Assembly (NCBI RefSeq): GCF_001931485.1 | Contig: NZ_MSDV01000058.1 | Location: forward strand, 20,283-84,282 | Length of the DNA stretch: 64,000 bases | Direction of reading: 5' to 3' | Source: Burkholderia sp. SRS-W-2-2016 | GTDB lineage: Bacteria; Pseudomonadota; Gammaproteobacteria; Burkholderiales; Burkholderiaceae | Shown: one piece after another, positions 51,552-60,491 of the stretch | Layout of the letters: every line of letters starts with the position of its first letter | Position numbering within the stretch: position 1 is the first letter of the stretch | Position numbers and translations under genes: made by a program | Notes under the pieces: model-generated | Told to the model about the DNA's origin: nothing | Database searches by the model: none | Seen by the model: only the letters and a program-made list of their open reading frames with translations

Positions 51552-52487
51552 ATGAGCGCGAATCCGCAAGTCGAGCGCTTCGAAGCCGCCGGGCCGCTGC
51601 CCGCCGCGACCGGCGAAAGCCCGGTGTGGCGCGCGGCCGAACAGGCGCTGTACTGGGTCGACATTCCGGCGAAGAAGATCGTGCGCGGCTCGGTCGAGAC
51701 CGGCAAGCGCACCGAGTGGCAGTTGCCGGAGCAGGTCGCCTGCATCGCGTTCGATCGCAACGGCACCGTGCTGGCCGGCTGCGAGACCGGGCTGTTCGCG
51801 GTGACGCTGGCCTCCACGGCTGACGCTGGCGCGTCCTCCGGCGAGCCGCTGACGGCCTCGCTGCGCAAGCTGGCGGCGCCGCAATTCCCGCACCCGGGCA
51901 TGCGTTTCAACGATGGCCGCTGCGATCGTCAGGGCCGCTTCTGGTCCGGCACGATGGTGATGGACATGGCCGCGGCGATCCCCGGCGGCGCGCTGTACCG
52001 CTTCGACGAGAACGGCGTGCTGTCGGCGCCGGTCGTCGATGCGCTGATCACGCAGAACGGCCTCGGCTGGTCGCCGGACGGCACGACGATGTACCTGTCC
52101 GACTCGCATCCGCAGCGCCGCCTGATCTGGGCGTTCGATTACGACATCGAGACCGGCGAGCCGCGCAACCGCCGGGTGTTCGCCGATCTGAACCACTACG
52201 TGGGCCGTCCCGACGGCGCGGCGGTGGACGCCGACGGCTGCTACTGGATCTGCGCGAACGACGCCGGCCAGCTGCTGCGTTTCACGCCGCAGGGCAAGCT
52301 CGACCGGCAGATCGCGGTGCCGGCCATCAAGCCGGCGATGTGCGCGTTCGGCGGGCGCGACCTCGACACGCTGTTCGTCACGTCGATCCGGCCCGGCAGC
52401 GGCGCGAGCGAACACGACGGCCATGTGTTCGCGCTGCGGCCCGGTGTGAAGGGGCTGCCCGAGCCCGAATACGCCGGGCAGCTGTAA
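51552..52487 (+). CDS. SMP-30/gluconolactonase-family lactonase
   Basis: The 311-residue six-bladed beta-propeller starts directly after the udh stop. Metal-site and family segments are GESPVWRAAEQALYWVDIPA, MRFNDGRCDRQGRFWSGTM, QNGLGWSPDGTTMYLSDSH and RPDGAAVDADGCYW, carrying the expected Glu, Asn and Asp ligands. It probably opens the galactaro- or glucaro-lactone made by Udh to the aldarate. A 12-pair hairpin follows the stop. Confidence 0.9.
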   Translation: MSANPQVERFEAAGPLPAATGESPVWRAAEQALYWVDIPAKKIVRGSVETGKRTEWQLPEQVACIAFDRNGTVLAGCETGLFAVTLASTADAGASSGEPLTASLRKLAAPQFPHPGMRFNDGRCDRQGRFWSGTMVMDMAAAIPGGALYRFDENGVLSAPVVDALITQNGLGWSPDGTTMYLSDSHPQRRLIWAFDYDIETGEPRNRRVFADLNHYVGRPDGAAVDADGCYWICANDAGQLLRFTPQGKLDRQIAVPAIKPAMCAFGGRDLDTLFVTSIRPGSGASEHDGHVFALRPGVKGLPEPEYAGQL

Positions 52488-52504
52488 GCGGATTCAGATG
52501 CGGC

Positions 52505-52539
52505 CAACGCCGGGACGAGGTTTCAGGTCCCGGCGTTGT
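52505..52539 (+). terminator. Terminator-like hairpin after lactonase gene
   Basis: CAACGCCGGGAC and GTCCCGGCGTTG make a 12-pair stem with a ten-base loop, about 18 bases after the stop. Only a weak T-rich tail follows (TCATTT), so termination is likely but not certain. Confidence 0.65.
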
Positions 52540-52577
52540 CATTTCCGGGTCATGTTCTATGACCCTTAATTTGTCAC

Positions 52578-52592
52578 TCGTCGTACAACATG
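52578..52592. promoter_or_regulatory. Putative GntR/FCD operator (site 7)
   Basis: TCGTCGTACAACATG; the core TCGTCGTACAA is identical to that of site 8. Confidence 0.65.
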
Positions 52593-52788
52593 TAGCGTCC
52601 AGACCACGCTCTTGCCCGTCTTATCTCACAAAAATACAACACTTCACGAGACCTTCTAAAAGTTCTGCCAGGGCGATGCCAAGCCACGCCGCGCCTAGAT
52701 GGGATGCTGCGCCGGTCATTGCTGCCGGGTCGCTCGTGGGTGCGGGTAAATACCGTCTGTACAAGCTAAAGACCCTTTTATAGACTTC

Positions 52789-52809
52789 ATATGTCGTCGT
52801 ACAACATAT
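52789..52809. promoter_or_regulatory. Putative GntR/FCD operator (site 8, best copy)
   Basis: This 21-base site has arms ATATGT and ACATAT around CGTCGTACA, the most symmetric member of the set. It lies about 290 bases upstream of the TRAP binding-protein start. Confidence 0.7.
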
Positions 52810-53097
52810 AAGCCCAAACAAATGGCTTTCTGCGGTTTGGGTGTTCGTGCGAATACGACGGGCTCAAGCAGAGCGGTGCGGTTCTCGTTAATGCCGCAGG
52901 CACTGCGCGAGCGCGCCGACGTGATCGAAGTAAGTAGTCGAGCGATCGACTGGAGTGCTGGATTCACTGCGCCGGGGAATTGCGCAGCCAGTACGGCAAG
53001 TGCCCGCACCTGCGAGGGGGTGAGCGCCGCCGGGGACGCATCAAACCATGTCACATCCGCAATCGATGGGATGGTCTATTTTTCAAGGAATGTCACG

Positions 53098-54090
53098 ATG
53101 AACAAGAAGTTTGCCTCTTCCCGTGTTTCGATGATCGTCGCGGCCGCGGCGCTGGCGTTCGGCTCGATGTCGGCTGAAGCGCGCGTGTTCCGCTGCGCCG
53201 ACGTGCACGGCGATACCTTCCCGACCAACATGGCGGTGAAGTTCATGGGCGAGCAGATCAACAAGGCGACCGGTGGCAAGGATTCCGTGAAGGTGTTCGG
53301 CAACAGCGCGCTCGGCTCGGAAAACGACACGATCGACCAGGTGCGCATCGGCGCACTGGACATGGCGCGTGCCAACGGCGCGGCGTTCAACGAAATCGTG
53401 CCGGAATCGATGATCCCGTCGCTGCCGTTCCTGTTCCGCGACGTCGACCATTTCCGCAAGGTGATGTACGGTCCGGAAGGCCAGAAGATCCTCGACGCGT
53501 TCACCGCGAAGGGCATGGTCGCACTGACGTTCTACGAGAGCGGCGCGCGTTCGATGTACGCGAAGAAGGCGATCAAGTCGCCGGCCGACATGAAGGGCCT
53601 GAAAGTGCGCGTGCAGCCGTCGGACCTGATGGTCGACGAAATCAAGGCAATGGGCGGCACGCCGACCCCGATGCCGTTCTCGGAAGTCTATACGGGCCTG
53701 AAGACGGGTCTCGTGGACGGCGCCGAAAACAACCTGCCGTCGTACGACGAAACCAAGCACTTCGAAGTGGCTCAGGTCTACTCGGAAACCCAGCATTCGA
53801 TGACGCCGGAAGTGCTGGTGTTCTCGAAGAAGATCTGGGACAAGCTGACGCCGGAAGAGCAGCAGATCATCAAGAAGGCCGCGGCCGACTCGGTGCCGTA
53901 CTACCAGAAGCTGTGGACCGCGCGTGAAGCCGACGCGCAGAAGGCAGTGACGAAGGGCGGCGCAACGATCGTGACGGCGACGCAGATCGACCGTCCGGCG
54001 TTCGTGAAGGTGATGCAGCCGGTGTGGGTGAAGTACGAAAAGACCCCGGCGATGAAGCAGATCGTCGACGAAATCCAGGCAATCAAGTAA
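53098..54090 (+). CDS. TRAP transporter substrate-binding protein (DctP family)
   Basis: A 330-residue periplasmic protein with signal peptide (to about residue 29, ending AEA), then RCADVHGDTFPTNMAVKFMG, GALDMARANGAAFNEIVPES and the ligand-arginine region GLKVRVQPSDLMVDEIKAMG followed by DGAENNLPSY. The last two are conserved in TRAP proteins for sugar acids. It delivers a uronate or aldarate to the DctQM membrane proteins encoded next. ATG 53098 is set by AAGGA and the signal peptide. Confidence 0.92.
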   Translation: MNKKFASSRVSMIVAAAALAFGSMSAEARVFRCADVHGDTFPTNMAVKFMGEQINKATGGKDSVKVFGNSALGSENDTIDQVRIGALDMARANGAAFNEIVPESMIPSLPFLFRDVDHFRKVMYGPEGQKILDAFTAKGMVALTFYESGARSMYAKKAIKSPADMKGLKVRVQPSDLMVDEIKAMGGTPTPMPFSEVYTGLKTGLVDGAENNLPSYDETKHFEVAQVYSETQHSMTPEVLVFSKKIWDKLTPEEQQIIKKAAADSVPYYQKLWTAREADAQKAVTKGGATIVTATQIDRPAFVKVMQPVWVKYEKTPAMKQIVDEIQAIK

Positions 54091-54268
54091 GTCAGTCTCG
54101 CGTCGTTCGACGCACTACGTAATTAGCAACGCTTGTAGCAGCAGTGGCGCGAAGGTCTCGCGGGGCAACCCTCGAGGCCTTGCGCCGCGCGGTGTCGCGC
54201 GCGCGTGACAACCGTGTCCGCACTGGACTGCTGCCTGTCACACATCGGTCGTAAGCAAGGACAGGGTC

Positions 54269-54778
54269 ATGAGTTTCCTTAAACGCCCAAACGATTTTAT
54301 TTTTCGCGTGCTGCTGGTGCTGGCGTCGTTCGCGCTCGCCACACTGTGTCTGCTCGTCATTTATAGCGTGGTGATGCGCTACGTATTCGCCGATGCGCCC
54401 GATTACGTCGAGCCCATCGCACTGCTGCTGGTGATCCTGATCGCGATGTTCGGCGCCGCGCTGAAGGTTCGCGAAGGCGGCCACATCGGCCTCGACTCGC
54501 TGGTCAAGAAGCTGCCGCCGAAAGGTCAGGTGGCGGCCACCGCGATCCAGCACCTGTGCCTGATCGCATTCGCTGTGGCGGTGTTCGTCGGCTGCTGGGA
54601 AATGGCGGAGACCACGATGCACGACCGCATTCCGATCATCGGCGTGCCGGAAGGGCTGCGTTACTGCATCCCGATCGTCGCGAGCGTGTGTATCGCGTTG
54701 TTCTCGCTCGAACATCTGCTCGAGCTCTTCTCCGGCAAGCGGAGAGAGCAGGCGCTCGAACTCTCCGTCACGGAATAA
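54269..54778 (+). CDS. TRAP transporter small membrane subunit (DctQ family)
   Basis: A 169-residue protein with four predicted membrane helices, containing YSVVMRYVFADAPDYVEPIA and EGGHIGLDSLVKKLP, the family hallmarks. It links the binding protein to the large permease. It lies 178 bases after the binding-protein gene and 13 before dctM. Confidence 0.9.
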   Translation: MSFLKRPNDFIFRVLLVLASFALATLCLLVIYSVVMRYVFADAPDYVEPIALLLVILIAMFGAALKVREGGHIGLDSLVKKLPPKGQVAATAIQHLCLIAFAVAVFVGCWEMAETTMHDRIPIIGVPEGLRYCIPIVASVCIALFSLEHLLELFSGKRREQALELSVTE

Positions 54779-54791
54779 AAGTAGATCCATC

Positions 54792-56144
54792 ATGGAACTT
54801 ACCCTTCTCACCGTCAGTTTTCTTGTTTTCCTCTTCCTAGGGGTTCCGGTTTCGTTCGCATTGGGTCTGTCCTGCGTGCTGACCTATCTGTTCGAAGGTC
54901 TGCCGACCGCGACCGCGATGCAGTCGATGATCTCGGGGATGAACGGCTTCTCGTTCCTCGCGGTGCCGTTCTTCATCTTCTCGGGCGAGCTGATGCTGCA
55001 CGGCGGTATCGCCGACCGCATCCTGCGTTTCGCGCAGTCCACCGTCGGTCACTTCCGCGGCGGCCTCGGGATGGCCAACGTGGTCGCCTGTACGCTGTTC
55101 GGCGGCGTGTCCGGTTCGCCGACCGCCGATACGTCGGCGATGGGCGGCGTGGTGATCCCGCTGATGAAGCGCGAAGGCTATAGCGCGGCGTACGCGGTCA
55201 ACGTGACGACGCACTCGTCGCTGGCCGGCGCGCTGATGCCGACCTCGACCAACATGATCATCTACGCGTTCGCGGCGCAAGGCGTGAGCGGCGTGCTGAA
55301 CGGCAAGCAGATCACCGGCGTGTCGATCGGCGACCTGCTGTTCTCGGGTCTGTTGCCGGTGCTGTGGGTGATGGGCCTCGTGCTGGTCGCCGCCTACTGG
55401 CAGGCCGTCAAGTTCGGCTATCCGCGCCGTCCCGACGGTTCGACCGGTCTGCAGCGCTTCCCGGGCTGGATGGCGGTGCTGCGCACCTTCATCGGCGCGG
55501 TGCCGGGCCTGATGGTGATCGCGATCATTCTGTTCTGCGTGGCGCGCGGGATTGCCACCGCGACCGAGGCGGCCGCGATCGCGGTCGGCTATTCGCTGAT
55601 CCTGACGATCGTCGTGTATCGCTCGCTGTCGCTCGCCAAGCTCGGCCATGCGCTCGGCAAGGCGGCTAAAACCACCGGCGTGGTGCTGCTGCTGATCGGC
55701 GTGTCGAACATGCTGCGCTTCCAGATGGCCTACCTGGAGATTCCGGACGCGATCGAACGCATGCTCGACGGCGCGACCTCGCTGCCGTGGCTGATGCTGC
55801 TGTACATCAACGTGATTCAGGTGTTTCTCGGCACGTTCGTCGACATGGCGGCGCACATCCTGATCACGACGCCGCTGTTCCTGCCGATGGCAATGCACAA
55901 CGGCGTGGGCCCGGTTCAGTTCGGCATCATGATCCTGCTGAACTGCGCGCTCGGTCTCGTGCACCCGCCGATCGGCTCGGTTCAGTTCATTGGTTGCGCA
56001 ATCGGCAATGTGTCGATTGGTGAAACTACCAAGGTGGCTTGGCCGTATTACCTGGCTATCTTCAGCGCCATCAATATCGTGACGTACGTTCCGTGGTTCT
56101 CGACATGGTTGCCCAGCGTGATCAACGGGCACCCGGTGTTCTAA
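54792..56144 (+). CDS. TRAP transporter large permease subunit (DctM family)
   Basis: A 450-residue, roughly 12-helix permease with LFLGVPVSFALGLSCVLTYL, LAVPFFIFSGELMLHGGIAD, GGVSGSPTADTSAMGGVVIP and LVHPPIGSVQFIGCAIGNVS, diagnostic of DctM. It uses a sodium or proton gradient to move the acid sugar inward. Confidence 0.93.
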   Translation: MELTLLTVSFLVFLFLGVPVSFALGLSCVLTYLFEGLPTATAMQSMISGMNGFSFLAVPFFIFSGELMLHGGIADRILRFAQSTVGHFRGGLGMANVVACTLFGGVSGSPTADTSAMGGVVIPLMKREGYSAAYAVNVTTHSSLAGALMPTSTNMIIYAFAAQGVSGVLNGKQITGVSIGDLLFSGLLPVLWVMGLVLVAAYWQAVKFGYPRRPDGSTGLQRFPGWMAVLRTFIGAVPGLMVIAIILFCVARGIATATEAAAIAVGYSLILTIVVYRSLSLAKLGHALGKAAKTTGVVLLLIGVSNMLRFQMAYLEIPDAIERMLDGATSLPWLMLLYINVIQVFLGTFVDMAAHILITTPLFLPMAMHNGVGPVQFGIMILLNCALGLVHPPIGSVQFIGCAIGNVSIGETTKVAWPYYLAIFSAINIVTYVPWFSTWLPSVINGHPVF

Positions 56145-56222
56145 GCAGATAATTGATTTTTTTCCACACTCAGCGGCGCCTGCCCGGGCCGCAAAAAGAT
56201 AGTTTCTAACAGAGGAGTAAAA

Positions 56223-57449
56223 ATGAAAAAGACTCTCGTCGCCGCAGCTGTGGGGTTGGTCGCCCTGAGCGCACACGCTCAAAGCAGCGTCACGTTGTAC
56301 GGTATCGTCGATACGGGTTTCGGCTGGCAGAACAGCTCCACGACGCTGAGCGCGCTCGGTTCGTCGCGCCCGTCGGCTGGCGGTCGCTCGCAAGTCAAGA
56401 TGATCAACGGCATTTGGGCAGGTAGCCGTTTCGGCCTGAAGGGCGCGGAAGATCTGGGTGGCGGCACCAAGGCCATCTTCACGTTGGAGCAGGGCTTTAA
56501 CAGCGCAACCGGCGCGGAATCCACGTCGGGTCTGATGTTCAGCCGTCAGGCATGGGTTGGTCTGACGAATGCACAGTTCGGTACGCTGACGGCCGGCCGC
56601 CAGTACACCTCGTACTACACGATGCTGTCGCCGTACAGCCCGACCACGTGGCTGACCGGCGCATACGGCGCGCACCCGGGTGATATCGACTCGCTGGACA
56701 CGCTGTACCGCTCGAACAACTCGCTGGTCTATACGTCGCCGAGCTTCCGCGGCCTGACGATCAGCGGTTCGTACTCGCTCGGCGGCAACGCCGGCAGCAC
56801 GGGTGCTGGCCAGGTGTGGAGCGTCGCTGCTCAGTACCTGAACGGCCCGGTCGGTATCGCCGCAGGTATCCAGCGCATCGACAACGCGGGTATCGCTACC
56901 CGTACGCCGGCTGCTGTGAACTGGAATTCGGCGATGTCGAACAACGGCGCAGAACCGGCCGTGTCGGCAATCAACAACGGCTTCCAGACGGCAGCGAAGC
57001 AGCAGCGCGTTGCGGTTACCGGCGGCTACGCGTTCAACTCGCAGTGGGACGTGTCGGCTTCGTACTCGAACGTTCAGTACGCTCCGGGCGCGGGCTCGTT
57101 CTTCGGCAACACGCAGATCTGGAATACCGGCGGCGCAGTGGTGCACTTCAAGCCGATCCCGGTGCTGGACCTGGCTGCTGGCTACGCCTACACCCGTGCG
57201 ACGCAAGCGAACGGCATCACGAGCGCGGCGACGTACAACCAGTTCAACCTGTCGCAGTACTACACGCTGTCCAAGCGCACCGGCTTCTACGCGCTGGAAG
57301 CGTTCCAGCGTGCTAGCGGCAAGACGCTGGCAGGCGACGGCCGTACCATCATCGACGCAACCGCAAGCATCGGTGACGCTCAGAACGGTGCACCGGCTTC
57401 GTCGCGTAGCCAGGTTGCTATCGGCGTGGGCATGATCCACAAGTTCTAA
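56223..57449 (+). CDS. Gram-negative general porin (OmpC-type of Burkholderia)
   Basis: A 408-residue trimeric-porin-type protein with signal peptide (KKTLVAAAVGLVALSAHAQ), first strand SSVTLYGIVDTGFGWQNSS, the SRFGLKGAEDLGGGTKAIFT segment and terminal phenylalanine. It lies 78 bases after the TRAP permease gene behind GAGGAG, so it may be co-expressed to admit the sugar acids through the outer membrane. A strong terminator closes the run at 57524. Confidence 0.93.
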   Translation: MKKTLVAAAVGLVALSAHAQSSVTLYGIVDTGFGWQNSSTTLSALGSSRPSAGGRSQVKMINGIWAGSRFGLKGAEDLGGGTKAIFTLEQGFNSATGAESTSGLMFSRQAWVGLTNAQFGTLTAGRQYTSYYTMLSPYSPTTWLTGAYGAHPGDIDSLDTLYRSNNSLVYTSPSFRGLTISGSYSLGGNAGSTGAGQVWSVAAQYLNGPVGIAAGIQRIDNAGIATRTPAAVNWNSAMSNNGAEPAVSAINNGFQTAAKQQRVAVTGGYAFNSQWDVSASYSNVQYAPGAGSFFGNTQIWNTGGAVVHFKPIPVLDLAAGYAYTRATQANGITSAATYNQFNLSQYYTLSKRTGFYALEAFQRASGKTLAGDGRTIIDATASIGDAQNGAPASSRSQVAIGVGMIHKF

Positions 57450-57467
57450 ATAGTTACTGAAGAGGTG

Positions 57468-57490
57468 GCGGCGTGTTGTTTTGCCGCCAC
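57468..57490 (+). other. Hairpin after porin gene
   Basis: GTGGCGGC and GCCGCCAC pair around a short T-rich loop, about 20 bases after the porin stop. The T tract is about ten bases further on, so this may assist the main terminator downstream. Confidence 0.5.
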
Positions 57491-57523
57491 AACAACACGA
57501 TTTTTTCGGGTTGTCAGTGATGG

Positions 57524-57556
57524 AAGCTGCGCATGAAAATGCGCAGCTTTTTTTTT
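57524..57556 (+). terminator. Strong rho-independent terminator after porin
   Basis: AAGCTGCGCAT and ATGCGCAGCTT form an 11-pair perfect stem with a GAAA tetraloop, followed by nine T. It ends the TRAP/porin transcription unit. Confidence 0.92.
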
Positions 57557-57674
57557 GCGCGGGGGTTTTTGGAGAGTCGTCAGCGCCGTTGCGGGAGGAC
57601 CGCGAGCGGCGTGTTGCGATGCGGCGACAGTGTGCTTTAAACGCCGCCGCATTCCGCCAGTTTTCTTCCGGCTC

Positions 57675-57860
57675 TCAGGCCTCCGACCACAAACGGCCAC
57701 CCGTGGCCCAGTTTTCGCGTTTCACGTCGGTCAGGATGATGTCGACGGAATTCGGTTCGACGCCGAGCGACTCGCAGGTGGCTTTGGTGATCGCTTCGAC
57801 GAACTGGCGTTTCTGCTCCAGCGTGCGGCCTTCGAAAAGTTCGATGTGAAAGGTGGGCAT
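57675..57860 (-). CDS. 4-oxalocrotonate tautomerase-family protein
   Basis: A 61-residue protein with the catalytic Pro exposed after Met removal (PTFHIELFEGRTLEQKRQFV) and the family length. Such tautomerases interconvert enol and keto forms of 2-oxo acids. The context does not name the substrate; it stands alone. Confidence 0.9.
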   Translation of the reverse strand: MPTFHIELFEGRTLEQKRQFVEAITKATCESLGVEPNSVDIILTDVKRENWATGGRLWSEA

Positions 57861-57991
57861 GGCAGGGCTCCGTGATCGGGTGGGTTGAGGGTCGGTGGGT
57901 CTGCGCGGGTCGGCTCGGGCGCCGGCGTGGCGCGGCGAACTAACTCTTCAGTTAAAAAGATCTGGTAAGGATTGGGGGCGGGCGGGTCCGG

Positions 57992-58768
57992 TCAGTCGCG
58001 ATAAGCGCGATCGAGCCGGTCGAGCCTGCGCAGCAGCGCCGGCCATTCGAGCGCGCCTTCGATCGCGCCGCCGTCGTACAACTGCTCGGCGGTGCGCGCG
58101 GCGACCGCGTCGTCCGGCACCACCAGCGGCGCGCCGCAGGTTTGTGCCTGAATCTGGATTTCGCACGCTTTGAGCAGCGTCGCCATCAGCACATAGGCCT
58201 CGGCGACCGTGCGGCCGAGCGTCAGCGTGCCGTGATTGCGCAGCAGCATCGCCGGTTTGTCGGCCAGATGCGCGACCAGCCGCTCGCCTTCGGCCGGCGT
58301 GAACGCGAGGCCTTCGTAGTCGTGATACGCGAGCTGGCCGTAAAAGCGCAGCGCGTGCTGCGAGGCCGGCAGCAGGCCGGCCGGTTGCGCGGACACCGCG
58401 ACGCCCGCGGTGTTATGCAAGTGCATCACGCAGAACGCGTCCGCCCGCGCCGCATGCACGGCCGCGTGCAGCGCGAAGCCGGTCGCATTCACCGGATGCT
58501 CGCTCGCGCCGACGATCCGGCCGCCGATATCGATTTTGACGAGGTTCGACGCGCACACTTCATCGAACGCGAGGCCGAACGGGTTGATCAGAAAGTGGCC
58601 GGGTTCGCCGGGCACGCTCGCGGAAATATGCGTGTAGATCAGATCGTCCCAGCCGTTCAGCGCGGCGAGCCGATAGGCGGCCGCGAGGTCGACCCGGGTC
58701 TGCCGCTCCGCTTCCGACAGCGGCCCGGATTCGGCGACGCGGCCGGCGGGCGAGTGAGTAAATGACAT
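57992..58768 (-). CDS. Class II aldolase/adducin-family protein
   Basis: A 258-residue protein. LAAAYRLAALNGWDDLIYTH and ISASVPGEPGHFLINPFGLA open the fold, and the zinc ligands appear in CVMHLHNTAGVAVSA and LLRNHGTLTLGRTVAEAYVL. ATG 58768 follows GGAGAG. The short C-terminus and PFGLAFDEV start are typical of the general class II aldolase-like group rather than fuculose- or ribulose-phosphate enzymes; function unassigned. Confidence 0.88.
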   Translation of the reverse strand: MSFTHSPAGRVAESGPLSEAERQTRVDLAAAYRLAALNGWDDLIYTHISASVPGEPGHFLINPFGLAFDEVCASNLVKIDIGGRIVGASEHPVNATGFALHAAVHAARADAFCVMHLHNTAGVAVSAQPAGLLPASQHALRFYGQLAYHDYEGLAFTPAEGERLVAHLADKPAMLLRNHGTLTLGRTVAEAYVLMATLLKACEIQIQAQTCGAPLVVPDDAVAARTAEQLYDGGAIEGALEWPALLRRLDRLDRAYRD

Positions 58769-58998
58769 GTAGCTCTCCAAAACATGTGGCGCCTGCTGCG
58801 CGCGGACCGGCTTGCGATGCTACCGCACAAAAGTGGCGGTTGGCAGCGTGACGCTGGGTTACTGGCCGGGCATCGGCGTGCGTCGATAGTGGCTATCTGT
58901 CGTCCGTGCGCGCCTGGGTCGGGCGCTGCGTCGCACGCGCGCTTTCGCGCTACGATACAAACCCGGCGCGCGCCGCGCCGTTTCGTGAGGAGACGCCG

Positions 58999-59553
58999 AT
59001 GCGTGAATTGCGATGGACTTCCGAAGAAGGCGACGGCATCGAACATCTGAGCTTCGATGCGCGCGACGATGGCTTTGCGGTCGAAAGCGTCGTGGTCGGC
59101 CAGCGTTACGGCAAGCCGTATGGACTGCACTACGCGGTGCGCTGCGATTCGCAGTGGCGCACCCGTTACGCGTGGCTGAAGATCGTCGGCGGCGGCGAGC
59201 TGGAGCTGCATGGCGACGGCAATGGCCGCTGGCACGACGGGCACGGGCTCGCGCTGGGCGCGCTCGAAGGCTGCATCGATATCGATATCGCCGCGACGCC
59301 GTTCACCAACACGCTGCCGATTCGCCGCCTGCAACTGGCCGAGGGCGAGCGCCAGCCGATCGAAGTCGCGTATATCTCGACGCCGGATCTGCAGGTTACG
59401 CGAGCCGGGCAGGCGTATTCGTGCATCGCGTTGAATCGCGAGTACCGCTATGAAGGCATTTTCCGCGACTTCGTCGCGAACCTGACGGTGGATGGCGACG
59501 GTCTGGTGATCGACTATCCGACCTTGTTCGCGCGTTCGCCGCGCGGGGGATGA
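58999..59553 (+). CDS. Putative glycolipid-binding protein (DUF1089)
   Basis: A 184-residue beta-rich protein containing EHLSFDARDDGFAVESVVVG, GLHYAVRCDSQWRTRYAWLK, TNTLPIRRLQLAEGE and FRDFVANLTVDGDGLVIDYP, the pattern of the putative glycolipid-binding family. Start 58999 follows GAGGAG. Its last 40 bases overlap the converging hydrolase gene. Confidence 0.82.
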   Translation: MRELRWTSEEGDGIEHLSFDARDDGFAVESVVVGQRYGKPYGLHYAVRCDSQWRTRYAWLKIVGGGELELHGDGNGRWHDGHGLALGALEGCIDIDIAATPFTNTLPIRRLQLAEGERQPIEVAYISTPDLQVTRAGQAYSCIALNREYRYEGIFRDFVANLTVDGDGLVIDYPTLFARSPRGG

Positions 59554-60491
59554 GCGGCGCGCGCGGCGGCGTTGCCGGTTGCGGTAGGCGCTAATTGCGC
59601 GTCGACGAAGCGCGCGATTTCGGCCGCGATCCGCTCCGGCTCGCGCAGCACGACCCAATGGCCGGCGTCGATTTCGATGCGGCTGTACGCGCCGAGCCAG
59701 CCTTCGAGTCCCAGCGACAGCGCCGGCCCGACGTAACGATCGCGCAGCGGCACGATGAACTGCACCGGCACCTCCGTGCGACGCGCGCGCGGCCGCCGCA
59801 GTTTGTCGATGAAATTCGCGCGATACAGATTGAGTCCGTTCAGCGCGTTGCGCTTCTGCGCGGGCTCGCGTTCGGTGCGTACGCGTTCGGTCACGCGCAG
59901 CCACAGCGGCCACATTCTGGCGCCGCCCGCGCGCCAGACCAGCTCGGGCAGCAAGGGCAGGTGAAAGAAGAAGATGTACCAGGACTTCAGCGTCTGGCGC
60001 AGGCCGCTGCCGAACGGGCGCCTGGCCGGGCGCGGGCGCGCTGCGCCGTTGCTGTCCGGCGCGCCCTGGCCACGCAGATCGAATGACGCATGATCGAGAC
60101 ACGGGCCTGAGATCGACGTGTACGACATGATGCGGTCGCTGAACGCCGGATCGGTGACAGCTTCCCAGCACTGAATCGAACCCCAGTCGTGACCGACGAG
60201 ATGAAACGGCCGCTTGCCGCATGTCGCGTCGGCGACCGCGGCCAGATCGGCCGCGAGCCGTGCGAGCCTGTACCCGCTGCGCGCGGCGGGTGCGCCGGAT
60301 GCGCCCGCGCCGCGCACGTCGTAAGCGATCACCCGATAGCGCCGATCCAGTTGCGCGCGCACCGGCTCCCATACCGCGGCCGAATCCGGATAGCCGTGCA
60401 CCAGCACGAGCGGCGGCGCGTCGCGCGGTCCGCTCACGTAGACCGCGAGCCGCACGTCGCCGGCGTCGACGGAGAGCGTCTCGCGGATCAC
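59514..60491 (-). CDS. Alpha/beta hydrolase, epoxide-hydrolase-like
   Basis: The 325-residue protein has oxyanion motif HGYPD, YDVRGAGASG, and an aspartate nucleophile Asp102 in LVGHDWGSIQCW, the GxDxG elbow of epoxide hydrolases and dehalogenases. Near the C-terminus is a histidine in EIDAGHWVVLREPERI. Translation starts at GTG 60491, overlapping the upstream gene stop (GTGA), so it is coupled to the metal-dependent hydrolase gene. Confidence 0.87.
   Translation of the reverse strand: MIRETLSVDAGDVRLAVYVSGPRDAPPLVLVHGYPDSAAVWEPVRAQLDRRYRVIAYDVRGAGASGAPAARSGYRLARLAADLAAVADATCGKRPFHLVGHDWGSIQCWEAVTDPAFSDRIMSYTSISGPCLDHASFDLRGQGAPDSNGAARPRPARRPFGSGLRQTLKSWYIFFFHLPLLPELVWRAGGARMWPLWLRVTERVRTEREPAQKRNALNGLNLYRANFIDKLRRPRARRTEVPVQFIVPLRDRYVGPALSLGLEGWLGAYSRIEIDAGHWVVLREPERIAAEIARFVDAQLAPTATGNAAARAAHPPRGERANKVG

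Larger units (their letters stand above)
52488..53097. promoter_or_regulatory. Long regulatory region before the TRAP transporter
   Basis: A 610-base gap. It contains a GC hairpin at 52505-52539, two operator motifs (52578-52592 and 52789-52809) about 210 bases apart, and AAGGA before ATG 53098. Open frames running through it on both strands show no family resemblance, so no gene is called. Confidence 0.55.

Noticed and set aside
52822..53097. Longer N-terminus of the TRAP binding protein from 52822
   Set aside because: ATG 53098 opens a standard signal peptide behind AAGGA; the 92 extra codons cover promoter sequence.
54837..57440. 867-codon minus-strand frame
   Set aside because: It is fully antisense to the TRAP permease and porin genes and rich in Arg/His; a shadow frame.
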